44,160 nt of DNA from positions 1-44,160 of the IMG/VR virus record IMGVR_UViG_3300046318_000391. One strand, given 5' to 3'. How positions within the stretch are numbered: the first letter of the stretch is position 1; every line of letters begins with the position of its first letter. The notes under the pieces are model-generated. The model did not search any database. It had not been told where the DNA came from and worked only from the letters and a program-made list of their open reading frames with translations. The position numbers and the translations under genes are program-made. The DNA comes from a virus. Positions 24,533 to 32,212 of this stretch are shown piece by piece.

Positions 24533-25408
24533 TTAAAAATTAAACTTGCTCAGCAGTGCATCGACTGCCTTCTTGGTGTCCTGACGGACGGCTTCGTTCT
24601 TGCGCAACTCCTGCGGTGTGATGCCCACCAGCAGCTCGGACAGTTCACTGCGCGCTGTCTCTAGTTCTTTGTCGCCCGTCACGTTCAACGCACGGGTCAT
24701 GTCACACAACTCGATCGCACCAACCACCAACGTGTCATGGAATCGGCGTTGCTTAGCTTCACCACCCACGTAGTCGGTCGTCAGTCGGTCGGACATGCGC
24801 TTCAAGTGCTCACCAAGACGGCGGCGAATGTCTGCCATGGCAGCATCGACACGCTCAGCGGCCAGCTCCTCTAGCTTGGCCTTCAACTCGGCCTGTGCTT
24901 CGTTGCCCACGTCTACACGGAAGTCACCAGCAGTAGGCACGGGCATGTAGTTGAGACGGAAAGAGAACTTGCGTGCGATCTCGTTGGCCGTGGGGTACTC
25001 GTCGCGCTTGAACATGTCACCCAACGCCATAGCCTGAGCCGTGATTAGTGTGGGGTAGATGTTCAAGAACTCAGCGACTAGGCGCTCGAACTCCTCCTCG
25101 AACTGCGACATGCGCTCAGCGAAGGCCATGAAGTTGGTGGTCGGCAACAAGCGCAAGCCAGAGTCAGACCATGGCAACGTGTTGTCATACACATAGGTGC
25201 GTGCACGATTGACCATAGATTGAATTGTCTCTAGCTCGTTGCGGCCAGCTAGTAGTGACTTGTTCACACGCGCTGCGTCTTTGGCTTGTGCGTTCTTTGA
25301 CGACACGATCTCGTCAGTGGCTCCCTTGTCTAGCTTGCGTGCTGTCCACACAGAAGCGTTGAACTCGGCGAGCATCGCGCAGGTAGAGATGTTGTAGGTA
25401 GGTGTCAT
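24533..25408 (-). CDS. DUF3150-like protein of the AAA/VWA locus
   Basis: 291 aa, mostly helical with long amphipathic stretches (AELKAKLEELAAERVDAAMA and similar) and a Tyr/Pro-rich break (FSFRLNYMPVPTAG). Length, composition and co-occurrence with a MoxR-like ATPase and a VWA/metallopeptidase protein match DUF3150 proteins of phages and plasmids, though I recall rather than compute this. It may be the third component or the substrate adaptor of that ATPase system. AAGGAGAAACCAA precedes ATG 25408. Confidence 0.6.
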   Translation of the reverse strand: MTPTYNISTCAMLAEFNASVWTARKLDKGATDEIVSSKNAQAKDAARVNKSLLAGRNELETIQSMVNRARTYVYDNTLPWSDSGLRLLPTTNFMAFAERMSQFEEEFERLVAEFLNIYPTLITAQAMALGDMFKRDEYPTANEIARKFSFRLNYMPVPTAGDFRVDVGNEAQAELKAKLEELAAERVDAAMADIRRRLGEHLKRMSDRLTTDYVGGEAKQRRFHDTLVVGAIELCDMTRALNVTGDKELETARSELSELLVGITPQELRKNEAVRQDTKKAVDALLSKFNF

Positions 25409-25419
25409 TTGGTTTCTCC

Positions 25420-25800
25420 TTAAAAAATTGCTGAGCCTGTGAAGGCACGAAGGGTATCTTTGTTGATCGACTGAGCCGCTTCTCTTGCGAGGTTGTGTAT
25501 GTCGGTACGGTGTCTCTGTATGTAGTCTGTCCTGTTCGTGTAATCCGCAAGCGCTGATCTGATCTGCACATCCATGATGGTCTTCAACTCACGCGCAACC
25601 GTCTCCTGCACCAGCTCGGCGGCTTCGTGCATGATGTACTGCTCGACCATCTGCTTGGTCAGCTTCGACGCTACGTCTCTCGCTACGTTGTCTGCAACGC
25701 TACGCGCTACTGATCTCAAGCGCTCGTTGATCTGCTCTTTCAGTTCGTCTTCACCATACTCTAGTTGCACGGCTAGTGCATTTGTTACTGGGTCTGTCAT
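25420..25800 (-). CDS. Helical protein of unknown function
   Basis: 126 aa, predicted nearly all alpha-helical with heptad-like spacing (VARSVADNVARDVASKLT), so likely an oligomeric coiled coil. It lies in the AAA/VWA locus, directly before the DUF3150-like gene, and its start overlaps the preceding stop (ATGA). It may be part of the same complex. Confidence 0.6.
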   Translation of the reverse strand: MTDPVTNALAVQLEYGEDELKEQINERLRSVARSVADNVARDVASKLTKQMVEQYIMHEAAELVQETVARELKTIMDVQIRSALADYTNRTDYIQRHRTDIHNLAREAAQSINKDTLRAFTGSAIF

Positions 25801-26066
25801 TTTCTTTCTCCTTGGTTAAGTAATTCGTCAGCGTACCGCATACGGCACACGTCCAACAATGTGTCCATTGTTTGTTGCATGGTTTCTGTGGGTGCGTGAT
25901 GGTCGAACATGACACGACACACATTCCAGTGAGCTTGCATACGTGCGGCTTTGCATTTCACCACGCACACGTGAGACCCAATCCTTGTTGGCACCCAATA
26001 GAAACCACGTTCATCTAGGTCGATCATGGTTGGTTCCCAATACCAGTTGATCTGCGGCTCAGTCAT
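25797..26066 (-). CDS. Small protein, member of a dispersed ~80-aa family
   Basis: 89 aa from ATG 26066 (AAGG 7 nt upstream), overlapping the previous gene by 8 nt. It is aromatic- and Cys-rich and ends with LLDVCRMRYADEL, a tail similar to LLALCEQRYAQE in the gene at 26852 and TLCRLHYQQ in that at 26402. Function unknown. Confidence 0.6.
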   Translation of the reverse strand: MTEPQINWYWEPTMIDLDERGFYWVPTRIGSHVCVVKCKAARMQAHWNVCRVMFDHHAPTETMQQTMDTLLDVCRMRYADELLNQGERK

Positions 26067-26418
26067 CTTTGTACCTTGATGCAAGCAACACGCTCATGAT
26101 CTGCTCAGGCTTGGTGGCTTCTACTTTATCAAGCAGTCGTTTAATCCACCTGTGAACTACCTCGCGGTCTTTCTTGTTGAGTGCGTTCTCCTTGTCCTCG
26201 TCTTTCATGTGCACGTGCGGTACGCGATACACCTTACAAAATCTAGCGGACTCACCAATCCACAACTCAATACCTGATCGCTCGTGCTTGAGTGTGTAGG
26301 TCTCTTTAATCCACGCGTCTGTCATCAGTGCATCACGCAGCTCAAGACCAAGCGCAGACATGCCACGCGTCTCACGCCACCACCGAAACCTCACGTAAAG
26401 CTCACGCAGTTTTTTCAT
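26059..26418 (-). CDS. Basic protein of unknown function
   Basis: 119 aa from ATG 26418 (GGGAGAAGCAA upstream); an 18-residue upstream extension overlaps its neighbour and lacks a site. It begins MKKLRELYVRFRWW, and is rich in Arg, Lys and Trp, suggesting nucleic-acid or membrane contact. It lies among the small family members of the AAA/VWA locus. Family not recognised. Confidence 0.6.
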   Translation of the reverse strand: MKKLRELYVRFRWWRETRGMSALGLELRDALMTDAWIKETYTLKHERSGIELWIGESARFCKVYRVPHVHMKDEDKENALNKKDREVVHRWIKRLLDKVEATKPEQIMSVLLASRYKDD

Positions 26419-26641
26419 TTGCTTCTCCCGAAAAAGATTGTTGATAGTGAAGTCGGCACAAGGTCTTGGCATTGGCTAAGTCCTCGGCTTCGTCGGTGCC
26501 GTCAGTTGTAAAACTAGCCAGCACGTAGGGGCCTGATACAAGGATGTAATGATTCACGTTTGGGTTGATGACCGAGATGGTGCCCATAACGCTGTTCGCC
26601 CATGCGACTTGGTTCTGCCTCCATTCAAGCGTAGTAATCAC
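26402..26641 (-). CDS. Small protein, member of a dispersed ~80-aa family
   Basis: 79 aa. A beta-rich N-terminal half (NHYILVSGPYVLASFTT) is followed by an acidic helix with LCRLHY. This halves pattern is shared with the genes at 25797, 26638 and 26852. It overlaps the next gene by 17 nt. No biochemical role can be read. Confidence 0.55.
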   Translation of the reverse strand: MITTLEWRQNQVAWANSVMGTISVINPNVNHYILVSGPYVLASFTTDGTDEAEDLANAKTLCRLHYQQSFSGEANEKTA

Positions 26642-26859
26642 AGCGATGCCTCCCAGTTAGCGTGGCGTAGCTCAAGCATGGTGGCGAACGTGTGGCCAAT
26701 ACGTGCCTTCTGATCTGCGCTGTACCACTTGGGTGCGATCAACTGCGCGACAGTTTGGTTCTTGTCCTGTACGCGCACGCCTGCCCTCGTGATGATTATT
26801 GTGAACGGCGGCTGCCAATGCTCAACGCTACTGAACTCGTTTATTGCTACGTCATCCAT
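26638..26859 (-). CDS. Small protein, member of a dispersed ~80-aa family
   Basis: 73 aa from ATG 26859, which has CAGGAGAATCCAA upstream and overlaps the previous gene by 8 nt. HWQPPFTIIITRAGVRV near the N-terminus parallels SWSRPPFTVEYD of the upstream neighbour, and the C-terminal helix ends with LELRHA. Function unknown. Confidence 0.55.
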   Translation of the reverse strand: MDDVAINEFSSVEHWQPPFTIIITRAGVRVQDKNQTVAQLIAPKWYSADQKARIGHTFATMLELRHANWEASL

Positions 26860-27127
26860 TTGGATTCTCCTGTGCATAGCGTTGCTCACACAACGCCAGT
26901 AGTGATTCGCCTACGGCTTCCTTGTCCTTGGGGTGCACGTACCATGCACGCACGTTCCACCACTCTGTAGAGACGCCTCGGTTGGAATACACGTACACGT
27001 CATACATGCTGGTGTGCGGGTTGAAGTCATACTCGACTGTGAAGGGAGGGCGCGACCATGACTCACCGTCAACGCTACCGTCAGCCGATAGGTCGTCCCA
27101 CTCCCAATCAATAACCATCTCGATCAT
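26852..27127 (-). CDS. Small acidic protein, member of a dispersed ~80-aa family
   Basis: 91 aa, strongly acidic N-terminus (DWEWDDLSADGSVDGE) and aromatic-rich middle (MYDVYVYSNRG), ending with ALCEQRYAQE. ATG 27127 overlaps the stop of the VWA/metallopeptidase gene (ATGA), so the two are coupled. Function unknown. Confidence 0.6.
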   Translation of the reverse strand: MIEMVIDWEWDDLSADGSVDGESWSRPPFTVEYDFNPHTSMYDVYVYSNRGVSTEWWNVRAWYVHPKDKEAVGESLLALCEQRYAQENPNG

Positions 27128-28368
27128 GGCTTGATGCGCACGACCTTGCCAGTGTGCGGTACGAAGTCATCGTTATCTACAACGCCGAACAACACGGGGA
27201 GCTTTGGCACCTCGTAGTCGCTCTCGATGTAGCCGTCAGTCAGATAGATCACGCACTTAGGTGTGAGCTTCTTCTTGGCAATGTACTTAGCAACACACGA
27301 CACGGTAGTGCCGCCGCCACCCTTGGGTGACATGAGCGTAGCGATCTGGTCGTACTGGTCAGGCTTGAACTCCTGATCGCCGCACACGGATGTGTCCCAC
27401 CACAACACACGCACACCCTCGGGACGCACACTGCTACAGATACGTGCGATCTCACCGAAGATGGTCGAGTAGTACGGGTGCATAGAACCAGACGTGTCAC
27501 ATGCAATCACGATCTCACCAATCGTCTCAGTGAAGTGCGAGGGCATGATGAAACCTGACGCAAGCAAGCGTTTGTTGGGAGGGCAGAAGCGTGACTGCTC
27601 GTCACCTTGGCACACGCTCGACAAGAAGTCACGCAGTGCATCCTGCCAGTTAGTCGCACGCTCAGCGGCCAGCTCGAAGATGTCACGACCACCAGCACCA
27701 TTGCCACGTAGCTTCTGTGCAAGCAGGGCACCTTGATGGTTGGCATCGTCGATGTCCTTGGATAGCTTGTTGACTTCTTGCTCGGTCAGCTCGTCGCCAT
27801 CGTCACCCTCGCCGTGCATGTGCTCGTCGAGACACTTGCCTAGCATCTCCTCCAATGCCTTCTGCATAGCGTCAGCATCCTTCTTCATCTGCTCAGGGTC
27901 AAGACCCTTGGCCTTCATGTCATCGACTAAAGACTTGAGCACTTGCGGAAACGACATACCCTTGTACTTGGGGTCAACCAATGGGGGCACAGCAGTGGGA
28001 CGGTCAACAAAGTTGAGCGCAGGGTCAAGCTCCTCGATCAAGCCGTTCACCACGTAGTCCATGGCCACGTTGCACAGTGGGCCACCGAAGCGATCTTCTA
28101 GTGGTCGGTATGCAATGCAGTGCTTGAGTGCAACGTGGAAGTTCTCATGCAACACGAGGTAGCGCAGTTGCTTGCGCGTCATGTCCTTGATGAAGTCAGC
28201 GCCGTAGTATTTATTCTTGCCGTCAGTGCCAGCCGTAGGTATCTCGTCCTTAACGTCAGACTTACCCATGCAGATGATGCCAGACAGCAGTGCGAAATCT
28301 TTGTTGCGCATACAGTCGATGTTGACCGCCTCGACGCGGCGGTGTAGTGTCATTTTCTCGAAGCTCAT
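27124..28368 (-). CDS. VWA-domain/metallopeptidase-like protein (DUF2201 type)
   Basis: 414 aa. The N-terminal half has VLHENFHVALKH with H74-E75-x-x-H78, a zinc-peptidase signature, followed by AMDYVVN, as in the putative metallopeptidase half of DUF2201 proteins. A Gln/Asp/Glu-rich linker (about 150-230) leads to a VWA-like C-terminal half whose MIDAS motif is DTSGSM (about 291-296). Such proteins pair with MoxR-type ATPases in a CobS/CobT-like manner. The ATPase gene lies directly upstream, separated by a UUCG hairpin and an AAGGAG site. Confidence 0.85.
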   Translation of the reverse strand: MSFEKMTLHRRVEAVNIDCMRNKDFALLSGIICMGKSDVKDEIPTAGTDGKNKYYGADFIKDMTRKQLRYLVLHENFHVALKHCIAYRPLEDRFGGPLCNVAMDYVVNGLIEELDPALNFVDRPTAVPPLVDPKYKGMSFPQVLKSLVDDMKAKGLDPEQMKKDADAMQKALEEMLGKCLDEHMHGEGDDGDELTEQEVNKLSKDIDDANHQGALLAQKLRGNGAGGRDIFELAAERATNWQDALRDFLSSVCQGDEQSRFCPPNKRLLASGFIMPSHFTETIGEIVIACDTSGSMHPYYSTIFGEIARICSSVRPEGVRVLWWDTSVCGDQEFKPDQYDQIATLMSPKGGGGTTVSCVAKYIAKKKLTPKCVIYLTDGYIESDYEVPKLPVLFGVVDNDDFVPHTGKVVRIKP

Positions 28369-28383
28369 AAGGTTCTCCTTGAT

Positions 28384-28399
28384 GGGGGCCGAAGCCCCC
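28384..28399 (-). other. Intercistronic UUCG hairpin
   Basis: On the minus strand GGGGGC-TTCG-GCCCCC forms a 6-bp GC stem with a UUCG tetraloop in the 36-nt gap between the AAA ATPase stop and the VWA gene's AAGGAG. It has no T tract, so mRNA protection or partial termination that sets the ATPase:VWA ratio is more likely than full termination. Confidence 0.6.
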
Positions 28400-28404
28400 G
28401 TTGA

Positions 28405-29529
28405 TTACTTGGTGTTGAACAGATCACGATGCGCGGCCAGCATCTTGGCAAACTCTGTCAGTGTCACGAACAGAGACAAGCGTTGGCTGTTGGCCAGCGT
28501 ATTGCAGAACAGTGACTGCATCTCGGTACGCATACGCAACACATACTTGACGACAGCCTCTGCCTCCTCACGTTTCTCTACACGTGTGATGAACTGGTAC
28601 ACCTGCAACAACTGCGCCGTAGGGTTGTCAGACAGCGCCGCCTTATCAGGTGCGGCAACAACTGACTCGAACGATGCAATGTCACGACCGAAGCGAATGA
28701 ACGCACCCATGGCCTCGGCTGTCGCCTCGCCTACTGCACCGACCAACGCTGTCTCCATCGTGTCGTCGTCAACGATACCGTCACATGCCGTGATGATGTC
28801 GGACGCTGCGTGCAATGAACGAGGTGAAGCGTAGGCCAACTGCATAGAGCGAGGGTTGAAGATGTAGCCGTTGTCCTTGTCTTGCTTCTTGCCCTCGTGC
28901 TTGCCACCCTTCTCGTAGTCGAGGAAAGAATCCATCACGTTGCTATGTTGTGACACGAAGGTGATGACCTTCTCGTTGAGGCCACGGTCGATCGCCCAGC
29001 TAATCCACTCGTCAGCCGAAGGCTTACGCATCTTGACGAACACCAGACGGTTACGCAGGTGGGCTTGGATGCTGTCGCCCAGACCCTCGGTGCTAAGGTT
29101 GGTAGCGCAGAACACAACGCTACCCTCGGGCAAGTGGTAGTTACCAACGCGGCGCTCATAGATGATCGGAGCCAGCACGTTCTTGATGAACTGCGGAGCC
29201 TTAGCAATCTCGTCCAAGAAGATCAACACAGGCTTGGAACCATTGACGCCTAGCTGATTGGTCTTGGTCACACCGAAGCGCTCGTTAGGCAGCTCGCGTG
29301 ACACACCGTTCTCGCGGTCGAGGTCAGGCATCCACACAGAACCATCGCTTAGTTGTGTGCAGTCGATTGGGTCAACGGCAATGTGGTTAGCAAACTGCGG
29401 CATCTTCTTGATGGCATGGAACAGGCCAGTCTTACCGATACCGTTCTCGCCCTCGACGATGACGGTGCGCTTGTCACCGATAGCAGAGACTAGTGATGTG
29501 ACTTGAGAGAAAGAGAGAAAGTTACGCAT
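28405..29529 (-). CDS. MoxR/CobS-like AAA+ ATPase
   Basis: 374 aa. Walker A GENGIGKT (27-34), Walker B VLIFLDE (101-108), sensor-1 N144 in VVFCATN and arginine-finger region HLRNR (157-161) are complete. The layout without extra domains matches phage CobS/MoxR-type ATPases, which form rings and remodel a partner using a VWA protein. First gene after the TTGTCA-TATAAT promoter near 29.6 kb, with an untranslated leader of about 50 nt carrying a hairpin. The partner is most likely the next gene. Confidence 0.88.
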   Translation of the reverse strand: MRNFLSFSQVTSLVSAIGDKRTVIVEGENGIGKTGLFHAIKKMPQFANHIAVDPIDCTQLSDGSVWMPDLDRENGVSRELPNERFGVTKTNQLGVNGSKPVLIFLDEIAKAPQFIKNVLAPIIYERRVGNYHLPEGSVVFCATNLSTEGLGDSIQAHLRNRLVFVKMRKPSADEWISWAIDRGLNEKVITFVSQHSNVMDSFLDYEKGGKHEGKKQDKDNGYIFNPRSMQLAYASPRSLHAASDIITACDGIVDDDTMETALVGAVGEATAEAMGAFIRFGRDIASFESVVAAPDKAALSDNPTAQLLQVYQFITRVEKREEAEAVVKYVLRMRTEMQSLFCNTLANSQRLSLFVTLTEFAKMLAAHRDLFNTK

Positions 29530-29557
29530 GATGATTTCCTAGAAAGTTAAAAGTTGT

Positions 29558-29578
29558 TTGCCACTGAACCGCAGTGGC
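29558..29578 (-). repeat. Leader hairpin repeat, copy 1
   Basis: A 7-bp stem (GCCACTG with CAGTGGC) and a 5-nt loop in the untranslated leader of the AAA ATPase gene. It matches the element at 33327-33347 at 18 of 21 positions, and one of the three differences pair is compensatory (G-C here, A-T there). Confidence 0.6.
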
Positions 29579-29588
29579 CACGGTGTTG

Positions 29589-29618
29589 ATTATATCAGAG
29601 TTGTCAAAGGTTTGACAA
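29589..29618 (-). promoter_or_regulatory. Sigma-70-type promoter overlapped by a perfect operator
   Basis: On the minus strand, TTGTCA (29618-29613) and TATAAT (29594-29589) are 18 bp apart. The -35 box is half of a perfect dyad, TTGTCAAAGGTTTGACAA, at 29601-29618. A repressor bound there would block polymerase. It follows the stop of the 336-aa gene by 4 nt and drives the AAA/VWA locus. Confidence 0.75.
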
Positions 29619-29622
29619 CACG

Positions 29623-30633
29623 TCATGGATAGGTAGTGATGTTGCTTTTGGGCAACACGTCAGCGAACTGAGGTAGCTCGACGGCTTCGGACTGATTGAA
29701 CAGCGAGGTGTGGCGCTTGATGGTGTCCCACAAACGTGCCTCCAATTCTTTCTCAGTAACACGTTGCTCTAAGTCGTAGGGTGTGGCTTGCTTGACACCA
29801 GTAGGCTGTCGCTGGTAGTTGACCCAAGTAAACATATCCCGTGCGTCCCTGAGCTTGCCCTCTTTCCTAGCGCGGTGTGATGCCAGCGAGTTGTATGCCT
29901 TCGACGCTGTGTATGCCAAGAATGTGGTGAGTGCATCCTGATTGAAGTCACCATCGACAAAACACTGCATAGCGAAGCGTTCGTCAACTGACGGTGATGC
30001 CTCGTTACTGAACGCATACACGTAGTTCTCACTTATTATTGCGTCACGCTCATACTCATGCAGCTTCATACACGCCATGAGCAGCACGCCCTGCACCGCT
30101 TGCTTCACATCCTTGCGCTGTTGTTTGTCCTCTGCGCTTGACTTGCGTGTGTAGTGACGTGTGTGCTGTGAAGCCTTAACGTCAAGCAAGTAGTCATCGA
30201 ACCACAGATCAACACAGAACTGCTCGCCCTTGTCTGTGATTGTGTTGCGTGTATGTATTGGCACGATGGCTGTGTACTCCATACCCTCGAAGATCGCCTG
30301 CGTGTTGAAGCGGCGGCCATACCTGAGCACTGACCAGCGGAACTGATTCGACAAGTTAGTGTTGCTACCGTTTAGTAGTACGCGACGACGTGAGCCCTCG
30401 GGTTTGTAGTAGCGTGCCATGGGTGTGCGATACAACACCACGTCATACCACTCTTGACCATCGGCTTGTGTGTGGTGCTCGATGCGGTAGTGATGCAAGC
30501 GTGTGTTGCGTAGTGGGCGCTCATGATCTGACCAACGCTTAGAGCGTGGTGGCTTGGCCTTGTTTGCGAAGTACGCTTGCGCGGCTTCGTAGCTGTCGAT
30601 TGTGGGTAGTGATTGAACTGAGTTGCTATACAT
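29623..30633 (-). CDS. Protein of unknown function
   Basis: 336 aa, Arg/His/Tyr-rich, with a predicted alpha/beta core (about 45-175) and a helical C-terminal half. Two segments, AIVPIHTRNTIT and FCVDLWFDDYLLDVKAS, might be parts of a nuclease-like fold (D-x-K in DVK), but the spacing is not diagnostic. ATG 30633 has AAGGAGAAAACC upstream. The gene is followed at once by the operator/promoter. Confidence 0.65.
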   Translation of the reverse strand: MYSNSVQSLPTIDSYEAAQAYFANKAKPPRSKRWSDHERPLRNTRLHHYRIEHHTQADGQEWYDVVLYRTPMARYYKPEGSRRRVLLNGSNTNLSNQFRWSVLRYGRRFNTQAIFEGMEYTAIVPIHTRNTITDKGEQFCVDLWFDDYLLDVKASQHTRHYTRKSSAEDKQQRKDVKQAVQGVLLMACMKLHEYERDAIISENYVYAFSNEASPSVDERFAMQCFVDGDFNQDALTTFLAYTASKAYNSLASHRARKEGKLRDARDMFTWVNYQRQPTGVKQATPYDLEQRVTEKELEARLWDTIKRHTSLFNQSEAVELPQFADVLPKSNITTYP

Positions 30634-30649
30634 GGTTTTCTCCTTGGGT

Positions 30650-31012
30650 TTAAAAAGTTGTGTGCAGTTCGTGTACTGCGGTAATCATGTCGTACAGGTC
30701 GTCCTCATTAGGGCCGTCTGCGTGGTATGTCTCGGCTCCGTCTTCTCCGATAGCGATGAAGCGGTAGCTTGCGTCGAACAACTCACACGCCTGCTCTCTT
30801 AGCTGTCGGTGTGCTTTCACGTCGTCGTAGCTGTCATACCACTTCACGCTGTCGATCTTGAACACAATATATCTGTCTACATAGTCACTCACCTCCTCTA
30901 TTGCTTGCGTTATGTGCTGATCGTTCTTGTGCAGCATCACATCTCTGAATGTTGCACGCTCGTCTGCGTCTTTGAATTGAATGGCGTATGCCACGTCACT
31001 GCGGTAGCCCAT
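30650..31012 (-). CDS. Conserved phage protein (MGYRSDV type)
   Basis: 120 aa. The opening MGYRSDVAYAIQF and the block FKIDSVKWYDSYDDVKAH are typical of a conserved small protein found in many phages and some bacteria, without assigned function. It is acidic, with a His at the end. It overlaps its upstream neighbour by 17 nt. Confidence 0.7.
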   Translation of the reverse strand: MGYRSDVAYAIQFKDADERATFRDVMLHKNDQHITQAIEEVSDYVDRYIVFKIDSVKWYDSYDDVKAHRQLREQACELFDASYRFIAIGEDGAETYHADGPNEDDLYDMITAVHELHTTF

Positions 31013-31271
31013 CGGTTTTCTCCTTGGTTAGTTTGTTCATGAGTTTGCGCATACCAAACTGCTGGTATGCGATGTTCGCTTTGGTTGCGGGTTTCTTCGG
31101 GTCTTCAAGCAACACCCACATGCCAGTGCTAGGCCATGCTTCATAGCGCAATCCGTTGTAGTCGATGCGAATGTGCTGACCGTTGTTGAACACCTCGTGG
31201 TCAATGCCAGCGATGGTGAGTAGTGTTGGGGTGCATTGCACCCACCAGTCTTTGGTTTCTTTTGCGTTCAT
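30996..31271 (-). CDS. Small protein of unknown function
   Basis: 91 aa, beta-rich with several Trp and a basic C-terminal helix. ATG 31271 has GGGGAGAGGC upstream. A 19-bp palindrome lies 17 nt before the start codon. Family not recognised. Confidence 0.6.
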   Translation of the reverse strand: MNAKETKDWWVQCTPTLLTIAGIDHEVFNNGQHIRIDYNGLRYEAWPSTGMWVLLEDPKKPATKANIAYQQFGMRKLMNKLTKEKTDGLPQ

Positions 31272-31287
31272 GCCTCTCCCCGTTTGC

Positions 31288-31306
31288 GTGGGACACCGTG
31301 TCCCAC
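31288..31306. repeat. Dispersed 19-bp palindrome, copy 1
   Basis: GTGGGACACCGTGTCCCAC: two 8-bp arms around a 3-nt centre. It lies in the 56-nt gap between the 219-aa gene and the 91-aa gene, just upstream of the latter's ribosome site. Confidence 0.85.
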
Positions 31307-31327
31307 AGAAAGATGTTGATAGTGAAG

Positions 31328-31987
31328 TCAGATGGTTCGCCCACCCTCGTCAAACTCCCACTCGTTATGCTTACACGCGTCAGCGATCTGCTCAGGCGAG
31401 ACGAGCCACTCGTACTCCTCCTCTAGTTGCTTGTAACAGCGACGTGCATACTCACCCGCTTCGGTCTGCATCCAATCATGCAGTGAGCTGAGCAAGTCAT
31501 CTATGTCGATCTCGCGCCCGATGTGCTCGACGTTCACACCCTTGAACATGCCATGCGTTAGTACGTCAGGTTCGTCTACTGCGCGATACGTGTAGTCCTC
31601 GGGTTCCTCTACTGTGGTGACATGGCCACGGTACTGTCGATTACTCACGCTCACCCTATGCTGTACCCAGTCGTCGTCGATTAGGTCACGTAGTATTAGG
31701 TAGCGTGCATAGTCGGTGTGCTCAGGTGTGAGATGTGCGTCAAGAAAATCTAGTAGGCGTATCGACCCATTCCACGAAGCGAAGTCGCCCTGTGAGTAGA
31801 AGCCTGAGAAGTTAATCTCGTCCACGTCCATACCCTTCTCGGTAGCCTGTGACTTGAGGTCGTCGATGGTGTACTCATACCAATCGTGGTTCATGCAGTG
31901 TTCGGTGTACCACTGGTGCACGTTCTCCTTGGCCTTGTCACTCAGCTCGTCATACTTGTAAACAAGTTTTTCTATTACGCGTGGCAT
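31328..31987 (-). CDS. Conserved phage protein often annotated antitoxin-like
   Basis: 219 aa from ATG 31987 (TTGGAGGATTGAT upstream). KYDELSDKAKENVHQWY and INFSGFYSQGDFASWNGSI are hallmarks of a family common in phages (ELSd.AKe.a..W....SGF.sQGDgA.f.G). It is often named after a toxin-antitoxin N-terminal domain, but with no proven function. Highly acidic. No toxin gene lies beside it. Confidence 0.75.
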   Translation of the reverse strand: MPRVIEKLVYKYDELSDKAKENVHQWYTEHCMNHDWYEYTIDDLKSQATEKGMDVDEINFSGFYSQGDFASWNGSIRLLDFLDAHLTPEHTDYARYLILRDLIDDDWVQHRVSVSNRQYRGHVTTVEEPEDYTYRAVDEPDVLTHGMFKGVNVEHIGREIDIDDLLSSLHDWMQTEAGEYARRCYKQLEEEYEWLVSPEQIADACKHNEWEFDEGGRTI

Positions 31988-31988
31988 A

Positions 31989-32045
31989 TCAATCCTCCAA
32001 AAATAAAAAGTCAATCAACATTAAACACAAAGCGGCGGCGATCAT
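31989..32045 (-). CDS. Micro-ORF encoding an 18-aa hydrophobic peptide (candidate)
   Basis: MIAAALCLMLIDFLFLED is preceded by CAGGAG at 7 nt and overlaps the previous gene's stop (ATGA); its own stop precedes the next ATG by 1 nt. The ribosome site and tight coupling are better than chance. It could be a membrane micropeptide or merely re-initiation that feeds the next gene. Confidence 0.4.
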   Translation of the reverse strand: MIAAALCLMLIDFLFLED

Positions 32046-32197
32046 TCGTATCTCCTGAAAGTTAATCGGTGTGCCCACTCACGGCCATGGTCGTAGGCCA
32101 GCATCAAGCCCCAGTCTGCGTACCACGTGGTGTAGTGCGAACGGAACTCCCACATCCCATTGATGAAGGCGCGTAGTCGGTAAAGTTTGTATGTCAT
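32042..32197 (-). CDS. Small aromatic-rich protein
   Basis: 51 aa, beginning MTYKLYRLRAF and containing six Trp or Tyr pairs (MWEF, TTWYADW). ATG 32197 has AGGAGAGAGCA upstream. It overlaps the micro-ORF by 4 nt. No transmembrane segment is evident. Function unknown; it was found by reading the gap between its larger neighbours. Confidence 0.6.
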   Translation of the reverse strand: MTYKLYRLRAFINGMWEFRSHYTTWYADWGLMLAYDHGREWAHRLTFRRYE

Positions 32198-32212
32198 TGC
32201 TCTCTCCTTTGT

